This document shows, one piece after another, positions 8,486-15,834 of a DNA stretch of 64,000 nt; positions within the stretch are counted from its first letter, which is position 1, and every line of letters starts with the position of its first letter. The stretch comes from Nocardioides houyundeii (GTDB taxonomy: Bacteria; Actinomycetota; Actinomycetes; Propionibacteriales; Nocardioidaceae): NCBI RefSeq assembly GCF_002865585.1, contig NZ_CP025581.1:3658001-3722000 (forward strand), given 5' to 3'. A program made the position numbers and the translations under genes. Below the pieces are notes generated by a model. It did no database searches. It was not told the DNA's origin and worked only from the letters and a program-made list of their open reading frames with translations.

Positions 8486-9102
8486 TGAGCGGATCCGCGT
8501 CCACGCGAAGCCGGCCAGCCCGAGCAGCACCGGCCACAGAGCAAGGCGTTCGAGGGCACCCGATGCGGGGCCGTTGCCGGAGAGCACGAACGACACGGCC
8601 GCCGTACCGGTCAGGACCCCGCGGCGAGCAGACCCCCAGCCAGGCGCGGTCGGTCACTGCGCAGCCGCGCGCCGAGAACGATCAGCGCGATCGGCTGCGC
8701 TGTGAACAAGGGTCCCGCAGCGATCGCGTGAAGGGTGGCGTCCCGGTCGAGAGGCGCGAGGCCCGTCGCGACCGAGCTCAGCCCGGAGACCACCAGCAGT
8801 CCCGTGACCCAGGGCCCCAGAGTCCGCGAGAGCAGCACCGCACCGCCGACCAGCAAGGCGCCGAAGCCCACGAACGAGCCGTTCATCAGCTCGTGCCGTG
8901 GTGAGCAGTACGCCGCCGAGCAACCGACCTCACCGAGTCGGCTGACCGAATCGGAGACGAAGCTGTAGCCGCCTGTGGTCGCCGCGGCAACGATGAACTC
9001 GGTCGCGATGTACGCCGGTCGCACCAGCAGTGCCACCGCTCCCCAGCGCGCGGCCCGGACACCGGTGACTCTCTGCAGCCGTCGTCCTTGGGCCAGGGCC
9101 AT
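8453..9102 (-). pseudogene. DUF998 family membrane protein, single-base frameshift
   Basis: The frame from ATG 9102 encodes a multi-pass DUF998 protein (RPAYIATEFIVAAA, SFVSDSVSRLGEVGC, MNGSFVGFGALLVGGAVLL) but stops early at 8611. In another frame the sequence continues as VLTGTAAVSFVLSGNGP, then LALWPVLLGLAGFAW to a stop at 8453-8455, which supplies the missing last two membrane helices. The two parts join if one G is added to the four-G run at 8617-8620, giving 216 residues, a usual length for the family. Either the gene is broken or a G was lost in sequencing. The shift position and the matching lengths support the latter. Confidence 0.75.
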
Positions 9103-9228
9103 CAGGTCACCGTAGCCGTGGTGGAGACAGCTCAGGCTCGCTTGGCGGCAGCCCGCCGTACCGACATAGTCTCGAGACGCTCGCGGCGATGCCGGAAGGA
9201 CGCAAAGAACCATCAGTGAAGGAAACCT

Positions 9229-10176
9229 ATGTGCCGAGTTCTCGCCTATATCGGGTCTGAAGTTCCGCTGGAGAACCTGCTGCTCAAGCCGGAGAACAGT
9301 CTCATCAACCAGGCCCTCGACCCGGAGCGTCACCCTCAGCTTCAGCTGGCCGGATGGGGATTCGGAGCGTGGGGCGAGCACCTGCTCAAGCCAGAGGAGC
9401 CCTTCCTCTACCACCGCCCCATGGCCGCCTTCTACGACGACAATGTCGGCGGGATCGTGCCGAGCCTTCAGGTCAGCACCATGCTGGCGCACGTGCGGGC
9501 GGCGGACTACAACGCGAAGACCGTGCTAGCGGATGAGAACTGCCACCCCTTCTCCTTCGAAGGGACTCCGTGGATCATCGCGCAGAACGGTGACGTGCCG
9601 AACTGGCAGCTCTTGCAGCGGGAGCTGCTGCAGCACTGCAAGGACGAGTACCTGAAGCAGATGAGGGGCAACACCGACACGGAGTTCCTCTACGTGCTCC
9701 TGCTGTCGCTGCTCGAGAGCGACAGCGACGAGGACGTGAAGCGCGCCTTCGAGGAGATGCTCAGGCTCCTGGTGCAGGCGATGAAGGATCTCGACCTCCC
9801 GGCTCTGATCAAGCTGAAGCTGGCCCTTGTCTCTCCGAACCGGATCATCGGGGTCAACGTCGGCACCGGGCACCAGGGCGAGACGGACCCGGCAGGTGAC
9901 TGGCGAGAGCTGCGCAAGTCCGAGCCGGGCACCGACGACTTCGCCCTCGCCATGCTCCTGGAGCCGATGTATCTGCTGATGGGTCGGAACTTTCAGGACG
10001 ACTCGACGTACGGCTTCGAGGACTGCAGCGTCGAGGAGGCGACGTCCGTCATCTTCGCCTCCGAGCCGCTCACCGAGGGCACCGACGACTGGTCGACGTT
10101 GGAGTTCGGGGAGATCGTCTTTCTCGAGAGGGACGGCGAGAGCATCACCCGAACCGTCGACCTGTTGAAGGTGTAG
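9229..10176 (+). CDS. Class II glutamine amidotransferase
   Basis: 315 residues. Begins MCR, so processing of the initiator Met exposes Cys2, the Ntn-hydrolase nucleophile of class II (GATase_6-like) amidotransferases. Further family signatures are LAHVRAA (about 84-90), NCHPF (about 104-108) and the IAQNGDV loop (about 116-122). The family includes YafJ and EgtC; no ergothioneine or other amidation partner gene is visible nearby, so the acceptor substrate is unknown. Good ribosome site AAGGAAAC upstream of ATG 9229. A perfect hairpin follows the stop. Confidence 0.85.
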   Translation: MCRVLAYIGSEVPLENLLLKPENSLINQALDPERHPQLQLAGWGFGAWGEHLLKPEEPFLYHRPMAAFYDDNVGGIVPSLQVSTMLAHVRAADYNAKTVLADENCHPFSFEGTPWIIAQNGDVPNWQLLQRELLQHCKDEYLKQMRGNTDTEFLYVLLLSLLESDSDEDVKRAFEEMLRLLVQAMKDLDLPALIKLKLALVSPNRIIGVNVGTGHQGETDPAGDWRELRKSEPGTDDFALAMLLEPMYLLMGRNFQDDSTYGFEDCSVEEATSVIFASEPLTEGTDDWSTLEFGEIVFLERDGESITRTVDLLKV

Positions 10177-10193
10177 GCGGGCACTCTGGGGGC

Positions 10194-10214
10194 GGCGCTA
10201 GCGGCGCTAGCGCC
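10194..10214. terminator. Bidirectional hairpin between convergent genes
   Basis: GGCGCTAGC-N3-GCTAGCGCC, a perfect nine-base stem. It lies 17 bp after the amidotransferase stop and covers the stop codon of the convergent papain-like gene at 10207. Confidence 0.55.
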
Positions 10215-10908
10215 AGCGCCTCCGGGCGCTGGGGACCTTCGCGGTCTTGGGTGGGAGCGCGCCGACCTGGATCTCCGCGCCGTAGGACCAGCCGGGAAGC
10301 AGCGGCAGGAACTCGCCGCTCCAGAAGGTGCCTGGGTCGAACCACGTCGGCTTCCAGCCGTCCTCGACGATCCCCATCTCCTGGAGGGTCAGCGCCACGG
10401 CCTCCGCGCAGAACGCCGCCTCAGGACGAACCCGCTGTCCGCGCTTGCGGCGCGGCTGGTGGGCGTCGCGCCCGCCTAGCCACCGGGCTGCGAGGCGGGC
10501 GGTGCTGGGGAACGAGACCCCGTCGAGGCGCGCGACCGCGCGCAGGGCGCCGTCCTCCTGCTCCCGACCTCCCTCCGGGGTGAGCTGGCGCATCCACGCC
10601 GCTTGGCCGTAGGTCTCGCGCCACCGGGTCACCGCGTCGCCGAGGTCGTGCAGCTGCACGCCTCGGTGGAAGTCGCCGGACCAGTGGTCGACGAGTGCCT
10701 TGCCGAGTTCGGCGTGCCACAGCAGCGGCGGCAGGTCGTCGATGACCACAGCCATGCCCACGTGGTTGACGGGGGCGTTGGTGAGGGTCCGGATGGCGCG
10801 GTCGGCGGTGGTGCGGCCGCGGAACAGCCAGAGGTCCCCGGTGCGGGTCAGGCGGGCGGCCTCCTCGACGGAGATGCCCTCGGCGCGCATGTCACTCACG
10901 CGAGGCAT
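10207..10908 (-). CDS. NlpC/P60-like (YiiX-type, permuted papain-fold) protein
   Basis: 233 residues. Opens with TGDLWLFRGR, then PVNHVGMAVVID with a His (about residue 49), and much later AAFCAEAVALTL with a Cys (about 168). A His before the Cys is the order of circularly permuted papain-like enzymes such as YiiX/YebB and LRAT relatives, which act as amidases or acyltransferases. There is no signal peptide, so it is probably cytoplasmic. Starts at ATG 10908; an in-frame ATG at 10890 is possible. Divergent from the small membrane protein at 10938. Confidence 0.7.
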   Translation of the reverse strand: MPRVSDMRAEGISVEEAARLTRTGDLWLFRGRTTADRAIRTLTNAPVNHVGMAVVIDDLPPLLWHAELGKALVDHWSGDFHRGVQLHDLGDAVTRWRETYGQAAWMRQLTPEGGREQEDGALRAVARLDGVSFPSTARLAARWLGGRDAHQPRRKRGQRVRPEAAFCAEAVALTLQEMGIVEDGWKPTWFDPGTFWSGEFLPLLPGWSYGAEIQVGALPPKTAKVPSARRRWR

Positions 10909-10937
10909 CGTGCCCCATGGGGGCTAGGGTCGCCCGT

Positions 10938-11117
10938 ATGCGCGCGGCGACGTGGTGGAAGCTTCTCGGGATGGCCGGCATGGCCGGCGTGGTGGCGACC
11001 GGAGTCGTGGTCACCCGCGCAGAGCGGCAGCGGATGTCGTACACGCCTGAGCAGGTCCGCGATCGTCTGCACCAGCGGTACGACGAGATCGAGCAGGAGA
11101 CGCCCACCCCGGGCTAG
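10938..11117 (+). CDS. Small single-pass membrane protein
   Basis: 59 residues: one membrane helix (WWKLLGMAGMAGVVATGVVV, about 6-25) then a short charged cytoplasmic tail (PEQVRDRLHQRYDEIEQE). Start ATG 10938; an in-frame ATG at 10917 is less likely. This small layout recurs in actinobacteria, with no known function. It lies 29 bp from the start of the divergent papain-like gene, so both probably share a promoter region. Confidence 0.6.
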   Translation: MRAATWWKLLGMAGMAGVVATGVVVTRAERQRMSYTPEQVRDRLHQRYDEIEQETPTPG

Positions 11118-11401
11118 ACGTGATGTCCCGGGACGTCGTACCTGGGGCACACTTCGGCTCGTGCTTCACCTGCTGGACCGGGGGTCCCGGAATTTCTCGG
11201 CACGCTGGGAGACGACGACCCCAGGCGGGGCTGCTGGAGCGCGCGTCGTGTCCGAGCACGGCTCCTGGCAGGGGCGGACGGGCATCGTGCCTGGGCGTGA
11301 ACGCTAAGGCGCCTTCTCGTCTCCACCCGCCGTTGTTGCGTTGGGATCGGGCGGTCGGCGAATGCGAAGGACGATGCTGGAATCCGCGAGGGGGCCTGCG
11401 T

Positions 11402-11875
11402 CTAGAGAGTCAGCTTGAAGCCCTCGTGCGTTGCTGCATAACCGAGACGCTCGTAGAAGCGGTGGGCGTCGGTGCGGCTCTTGTCGGAGGTGAGTTGGGC
11501 CAGGACGGCGCCTTCGCGTCGACCATATTCGTGTGCCCACTCGAGGAGGGTTGTGCCGAGTCCGCCTCCTCGCACCGATGACCCCAGTCGCACGCCTTCG
11601 ATCAGCAGACGCTTGGCACCTCCACGAGCCAAGCCGGGCACCGTCGTCAGCTGCATGGTCCCTACGATCGCACCGCCCTCACTTCGAATCACCGCGAGGA
11701 ACTGGTGCGGATCGGCATCGATCTCGAGGAAGGCATCTTCATACGGGGCCAGGTCGTCGGACTCGCGTGCGGCACCAAGGACGTCATCGGCAAGCAGGTC
11801 TGCGATAGCCGGTACGTCGTCGGCCCCCGCTCGATCGATGACGTATCGCCGGCCGTCGACCTCAAGGTGCTCCAT
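11402..11875 (-). CDS. GNAT family N-acetyltransferase
   Basis: 157 residues. The acetyl-CoA binding motif A is clear as VRLGSSVRGGGLGTTLLEWA (about 95-114), followed by a C-terminal KSRTDAHRFYERLGYAATHEGFKL ending typical of GNATs. Catalyses acetyl transfer from acetyl-CoA to an unknown amine. I chose ATG 11875; the frame is open further upstream but only overlaps the divergent gene at 11940. The 285 bp between its stop and the small membrane gene hold no feature that I can support. Confidence 0.8.
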   Translation of the reverse strand: MEHLEVDGRRYVIDRAGADDVPAIADLLADDVLGAARESDDLAPYEDAFLEIDADPHQFLAVIRSEGGAIVGTMQLTTVPGLARGGAKRLLIEGVRLGSSVRGGGLGTTLLEWAHEYGRREGAVLAQLTSDKSRTDAHRFYERLGYAATHEGFKLTL

Positions 11876-11939
11876 GAGGAGAGCATCCCAGTCTTCGTCG
11901 CCGACATACGCGTCCTGCCGATGGCCGATGATGACCCTC

Positions 11940-12323
11940 ATGGACCTCCCGCAGACACGGCTGCCAGACGAAGGCCAGCCAAAGGTCATCACGCTCTGCG
12001 GCTCGACCAGGTTCGAGGCCGAGTTCGCGGAGGTCAACCAGCGGCTCACGCTGGACGGTCACGTCGTGATCAGCCTGGGAATGTTCAGCCTCCCCGACCT
12101 GCAGGACTACGACTGGACGGCCGATCGCTCGGACCTGAAGGTGCGGCTCTCCGCCGTGCACTTCCAGAAGATTCGCATGGCCGACGAGGTGTACATCGTG
12201 GATCCGGGCGGATATGTAGGTGAGTCGACCCGACGGGAGATTGCCTACGCGGAGTCGCTCGGCAAGCCGGTTCGGTATCTGAGCCGCGAGCGCGTGGCTC
12301 GAGCGGGAGATGGCTCGTCGTGA
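11940..12323 (+). CDS. DUF4406 / nucleoside 2-deoxyribosyltransferase-like protein
   Basis: 127 residues. The GSTRF motif after the first strand (KVITLCGSTRFEAEF) and the later EVYIVDPGGYVGESTRREIAYA segment match small Rossmann-like proteins related to nucleoside deoxyribosyltransferases, in which GSTRF binds the nucleoside or phosphate. Starts are ATG 11940 or ATG 11931, three codons earlier. Divergent from the GNAT gene. Role is probably nucleotide salvage or binding, but catalytic residues cannot be confirmed by eye. Confidence 0.7.
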   Translation: MDLPQTRLPDEGQPKVITLCGSTRFEAEFAEVNQRLTLDGHVVISLGMFSLPDLQDYDWTADRSDLKVRLSAVHFQKIRMADEVYIVDPGGYVGESTRREIAYAESLGKPVRYLSRERVARAGDGSS

Positions 12324-12377
12324 CTGGGGCAGATGCGGCTATCAGAGCGCGCGGACGATACCGATCGCTGTTGGGCT

Positions 12378-12674
12378 TCAGTCTCCGAGTCCCGTGATCC
12401 GGCGCAGCTCGGCGAGGTGTGCATGCAGTGCCGTCCGCCCGGTGTCGGTGAGGCTCAACCATGTCCGTGCCCGGCCTTGCTGCTTCTCCTTGTGGGTACG
12501 GACGTAGTCAGCGTCCACGAGGACCTTGAGGTGCTTGCTGACGACATAGTCACTGACACCCAGGGCTTCTTGCACGGTGGCGAAGTCGACGGAGTCGACC
12601 TCAGCCAGCAGCGCACAGATATGCAGCCTGTTGCGGGCATGGATGACCTCGTCGAACCTGGGCGGTTTGCTCAC
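12378..12674 (-). CDS. Winged-helix transcriptional regulator
   Basis: 98 residues, essentially a single winged helix: HARNRLHICALLAEVDSVDF, then the helix-turn-helix FATVQEALGVSDYVVSKHLKVL and the wing DADYVRTHKEKQQGRARTWLSLTDTGR. Resembles the MarR/ArsR-like DNA-binding proteins that accompany small membrane proteins. The GTG start at 12674 overlaps the stop of the upstream membrane gene (GTGA), implying translational coupling. The two identical palindromes upstream of the operon (13185-13229) are the obvious candidate binding sites for autoregulation. Confidence 0.8.
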   Translation of the reverse strand: MSKPPRFDEVIHARNRLHICALLAEVDSVDFATVQEALGVSDYVVSKHLKVLVDADYVRTHKEKQQGRARTWLSLTDTGRTALHAHLAELRRITGLGD

Positions 12675-13192
12675 GCCCGGGCTCGCTTCCCGGCGGGAAA
12701 CTCCCCGCGAGCAAGACGCCGGTCGGTCCACTGCTCGTAGAGGTAGGTGAAGACGAACCCGACCGCGGCACCGACCAGAGGGGCCAGGTCAAGGTCGGCG
12801 AAGGTCTGGAGCGATACGCAGACCACCAGCAAGCCGATCAGCGCCACCGAAGGGATCGTCCAACCGTTGTTGTACCGGTCGAAGGAAGCGCCGGTGCTGC
12901 GCTTGAGTAGCCCACGCAAGGCCACCGGCCCCACTACCGCAGCGAACACCACCAGGAAGGCTCCGGTGCTGAAGGAGCCAAGGGAGATGCTCTCGTACGG
13001 CATGCCGGCGCCAGTGAAGAGCGCGGCCACGATCGCCGAGGCCATGACCTTGTACCACCACGGCGTGGCCAGCCGATGACCGAACCTGGCCCGGACGTGG
13101 TCCAGATCCCGGAGAGCTCCCCGAGCATCCTCTGCGTCGCCCATCGCACGGCCAGGGCCGGGGTGGTCCAGATCGAAAGGTTCGCTTGCCAT
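12671..13192 (-). CDS. Four-helix membrane protein coupled to a winged-helix regulator
   Basis: 173 residues. A soluble N-terminus (about 1-42) is followed by four hydrophobic helices (near 47-65, 72-92, 110-128 and 135-153) and a basic C-terminal tail. No family name assigned. It is the first gene of a two-gene operon with the regulator at 12674, joined by a four-base overlap. ATG 13192 lies inside the first copy of a perfect palindrome, so a bound regulator would block initiation. The pairing suggests a regulated membrane function such as stress response or export, which is inference. Confidence 0.65.
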   Translation of the reverse strand: MASEPFDLDHPGPGRAMGDAEDARGALRDLDHVRARFGHRLATPWWYKVMASAIVAALFTGAGMPYESISLGSFSTGAFLVVFAAVVGPVALRGLLKRSTGASFDRYNNGWTIPSVALIGLLVVCVSLQTFADLDLAPLVGAAVGFVFTYLYEQWTDRRLARGEFPAGKRARA

Positions 13193-13229
13193 GAAGGCAA
13201 GTTACGCAGCGACTTGCCTGTTTGGCAAG
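13185..13229. promoter_or_regulatory. Two identical palindromic operators
   Basis: CTTGCC-N5-GGCAAG occurs twice as a perfect inverted repeat, at 13185-13201 and 13213-13229, with centres 28 bp apart. The first covers the start codon of the membrane protein gene. Position and symmetry fit a dimeric winged-helix autoregulator. Confidence 0.75.
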
Positions 13230-13320
13230 CCATACGTATGAAAGCCCAGGAGCATCCGCAAGTCTTAACGCCACGGCATGAGTCGACGCTTGTCAGGCCA
13301 TACGCGGCAGATGAGTGAGG

Positions 13321-13683
13321 TTAGCCGAGCCACGCGAGTACGGCTCGCGCTCCAGCTTCTCCACCGTTCGCCAGTTCGAGCAGTGCGGGTCGAAGCTTTG
13401 GATTTCTTACGACGGCGACACGCAACTGATCGTTCATCGCGTCTCCACGCTGATCGTCAACGACGGCGTACGCGCCCGTGAAGAGTTCAAGTGCCCTGGT
13501 CGTGGGAAGCCCCAGGAGGCAGGCGGCTGCGCGCTCGATGACGCCGAGATCTTCGTCGTTGAGCAGCGCGCCGAGCGCGGCATCGGCTTCCACATCGTCC
13601 ATCGAACCCAGTGCCTCCGCAGCGACTGCCCGGTCTTCCCACTTGCTGCTGCTAGCGGCCACCAGTGCAGCGCCCTTGTCCAT
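13321..13683 (-). CDS. HEAT-repeat-like hypothetical protein
   Basis: 120 residues, all alpha. Pairs of helices such as WEDRAVAAEALGSMDDVEADAALGALLNDEDLGVIERAAACLLGL resemble HEAT/armadillo-type repeats (about three units), a fold for protein binding. ATG 13683 chosen; a frame to 13716 adds 11 residues of low likelihood. It stands alone between the regulator operon and the IS110 element. Function unknown. Confidence 0.55.
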   Translation of the reverse strand: MDKGAALVAASSSKWEDRAVAAEALGSMDDVEADAALGALLNDEDLGVIERAAACLLGLPTTRALELFTGAYAVVDDQRGDAMNDQLRVAVVRNPKLRPALLELANGGEAGARAVLAWLG

Positions 13684-13871
13684 GCTCGGATCGTAGTTCC
13701 CGGCGCATGGAGGCATCCGCTCCTCGGCTACTAGGAAACTTCCCGCAGGATCGGTGTCCGGCCAGACTTCGATCCAGGTGATCGGCGGGACGCTCTCTTA
13801 TCGGCTGCCCACCGATGGTGTGGCTCTCATCTGGACTGCGCCTCGCCGGTCACCGTGACGAGGAGTGGCTC

Positions 13872-15154
13872 CAGAGGGGTCTGCCCAGCTCGTAGTAGCA
13901 ATGCCCACCTCGTCGTCCTGCTGGTTCCCAGTTGCGAGGTGAGCAGATGAGCAAGACGCAGGCGGTGATCATCGGGGTCGATCCCCACAAGATGTCGGTG
14001 ACGATCGAGGTCGTCGACACCCACGAGCAGCTGCTCGGCACGGGTCGTTTCGCTACAGACAGAGCCGGTCACGCAGCACTCCAGCGTTACGTGAAGCAGT
14101 GGCCCCAACGCACGTGGGCCGTCGAGGGAGCCAACGGCGCCGGTCGTCCCCTGGCCCAACGACTCGTCGCCGCCGGCGAGCGGGTGGTCGACGTGCCGGC
14201 CAAGCTCGCGGCCCGGGTGCGGCTCTTCGACACCGGCCACAACCGCAAGACCGACGCCCTGGACGCCCACTCCATCGCGGTCGTCGCGGTCCGCACCGGG
14301 GGCCTGCGGGTGTTGGTCGAGGACGGCGAGCTCGAAGCCCTGCGGATGCTCACCGACCGCCGTGATGAACTCGCCCGCCAACGGGTCCAGACGGTCAACC
14401 GGCTGCAGCGACTCCTCAGCGAACTGCTGCCTGGCCAGCGCAAACGCGACCTCTCAGCTACCCAGGCCAAGACCATGCTGGCCACCGTGCGGCCGCGTGA
14501 CATCGCCGGCAAGACTCGTCGCCGGATGGCTGCCGAGGAGGTCGCCGACCTGGTCGCGGGCGATGCAAAGCTGAAGAAGATCAAGGCCGAACTGAAGGCG
14601 ACGGTCCTCGCCCGCGGGTCAGGTCTGATGGACATCTACGGCATCGGCCCAGCCGGCGCCGCCCGGACCCTGGCCGACGTCGGCGACGTCACCCGCTTCG
14701 TCGACCGCAACCGGTTCGCGTCCTGGACCGGGACCGCGCCCCTGGACGCCTCATCGGGCGAGCAGACCCGACACCGCCTGTCCCGAGCGGGGAACCGGCG
14801 GATGAACCACGTCCTGCACGTCGCCGCGATCGTGCAGATCCGCCACGACACCGAGGGCCGCGCCTACTACCGCCGCAAGCTCGCCGCTGGCAAGACCCCG
14901 ATGGAAGCCCTGCGGTGCCTGAAACGACGGCTGTCCGACGTCGTCTACCGACAGCTCGTCGCCGACGCCCAGAAGCACGATGGAGCGGGCCCGGGAGGGC
15001 ACTGCGGGGCGACACTTCAATCCAGCGCGGCCGACTCACACCCGCTCATCGACACTTCGGATCAGCCACTTCCCGGACCCGCGCAGCCGACGCTACGCCG
15101 ACCATCTCCCGGTCGGAAGACCCTCACAACGAGCACTCCTTGACACAGAGGGGT
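13872..15154 (+). mobile_element. IS110-type insertion sequence (edges approximate)
   Basis: Complete transposase gene with short flanks and no terminal inverted repeat seen, as expected for IS110. The nine-base string CAGAGGGGT occurs at 13872-13880 and 15146-15154, on either side of the gene, and may mark the ends or target, though it is short enough to be chance. The decayed copy at 5431-5698 ends in a similar CACAGAG, which supports a right end near 15150. Confidence 0.55.
13947..15143 (+). CDS. IS110 family transposase
   Basis: 398 residues from ATG 13947, with GAGGTGAGCAG upstream. The N-terminal DEDD RuvC-like domain begins VIIGVDPHKMSVTIEVVDTH (first acidic residue D11), with DALDAHSI near 108-115. 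A helical linker (about 130-225) precedes the C-terminal transposase_20 domain with YGIGPAGAARTLADVGDV and the Ser-containing SRAGNRRMNHVLH segment, where IS110 enzymes keep the nucleophilic Ser. No stop or frameshift interrupts it, so it looks intact. The tail beyond about residue 345 is low-complexity and includes the element's 3' flank. Confidence 0.9.
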   Translation: MSKTQAVIIGVDPHKMSVTIEVVDTHEQLLGTGRFATDRAGHAALQRYVKQWPQRTWAVEGANGAGRPLAQRLVAAGERVVDVPAKLAARVRLFDTGHNRKTDALDAHSIAVVAVRTGGLRVLVEDGELEALRMLTDRRDELARQRVQTVNRLQRLLSELLPGQRKRDLSATQAKTMLATVRPRDIAGKTRRRMAAEEVADLVAGDAKLKKIKAELKATVLARGSGLMDIYGIGPAGAARTLADVGDVTRFVDRNRFASWTGTAPLDASSGEQTRHRLSRAGNRRMNHVLHVAAIVQIRHDTEGRAYYRRKLAAGKTPMEALRCLKRRLSDVVYRQLVADAQKHDGAGPGGHCGATLQSSAADSHPLIDTSDQPLPGPAQPTLRRPSPGRKTLTTSTP

Positions 15155-15184
15155 GCCAGATTCGGACGCTTCGCTACGCCGTCA

Positions 15185-15797
15185 CGCGGCGGAAGGACGC
15201 GGTCATTGAACAGGGGTCGCACCGGCCCATCTATGCGGGCAGCAGACCTCGCGGCCGGCGAGCCCGAACTGAGGCCGACTCACCACGGTTTGTAGACCAC
15301 GCGGTATCGCGTCCCGAGCTCTGTGCGAAGCCGCTCCACCAGATCGCGCGCCCGAGCGTCCATGTCACGGTATGCCTGTTCCCACTCGGCATCGGACTTC
15401 TGACCCCAACGGGTGCCGTCCAGGTGGTTCATGCGCGATCCCCAGTCGGTAAGCGCCTCTATGAGCTTGTCGCCAAGGCCCAGCTGTCTGCGTAGCCATT
15501 CCGGCTCTTCCCGTAGCAGCCCCTCGGCGTCCCACAGTGGAACGTTGACCGTGTAGTCCCACATGAAACGAATGACGTCCCCGATCGGGGGGGCGTCGTA
15601 AGCGTCCTCTTCGCCATCAGTGACGGGTTCCACTCGCACGGCCGACCAGTAGGCACCGTTCGGGTAGTCACCGAAGTGCGGACGCAGGACATGGTCGCCG
15701 GGGTCACCCATGGAATCCATTGGACCACCCACACGACTTCGTCGACACCTCGTTTGGTCGGGCGCTCTCGACGAGGCTTTCGCGGCGGAAGGACGCG
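15185..15797. repeat. 17-bp direct repeat flanking an orphan gene
   Basis: CGCGGCGGAAGGACGCG occurs at 15185-15201 and again, identical and in the same orientation, at 15781-15797. The two copies bracket the hypothetical gene 15280-15720 just downstream of the IS110 element. Flanks of the two copies do not match. Confidence 0.6.
15280..15720 (-). CDS. Hypothetical protein
   Basis: 146 residues, soluble, acidic and rich in Trp and Tyr. It starts MDSMGDPGD, has a central VIRFMWDYTVNVPLWDAEGLL, and ends in a long helix and strand (DLVERLRTELGTRYRVVYKPW). ATG 15720 or 15711 may be the start. I do not recognise the family. The small size, acidity and island position recall immunity or antitoxin-type proteins, but there is no direct evidence. 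A 17-bp direct repeat lies on each side. Confidence 0.5.
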   Translation of the reverse strand: MDSMGDPGDHVLRPHFGDYPNGAYWSAVRVEPVTDGEEDAYDAPPIGDVIRFMWDYTVNVPLWDAEGLLREEPEWLRRQLGLGDKLIEALTDWGSRMNHLDGTRWGQKSDAEWEQAYRDMDARARDLVERLRTELGTRYRVVYKPW

Positions 15798-15834
15798 CTG
15801 CGACAGCCATCACCCGGCCGTCCCCGTACGACGA

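Noticed and set aside
9229..10176. Naming the amidotransferase egtC
   Set aside because: No other ergothioneine gene is present and the protein is equally like YafJ-type enzymes.
11118..11401. Possible small genes in the gap between the small membrane protein and GNAT
   Set aside because: Several short open frames, none with a ribosome site or a recognisable product.
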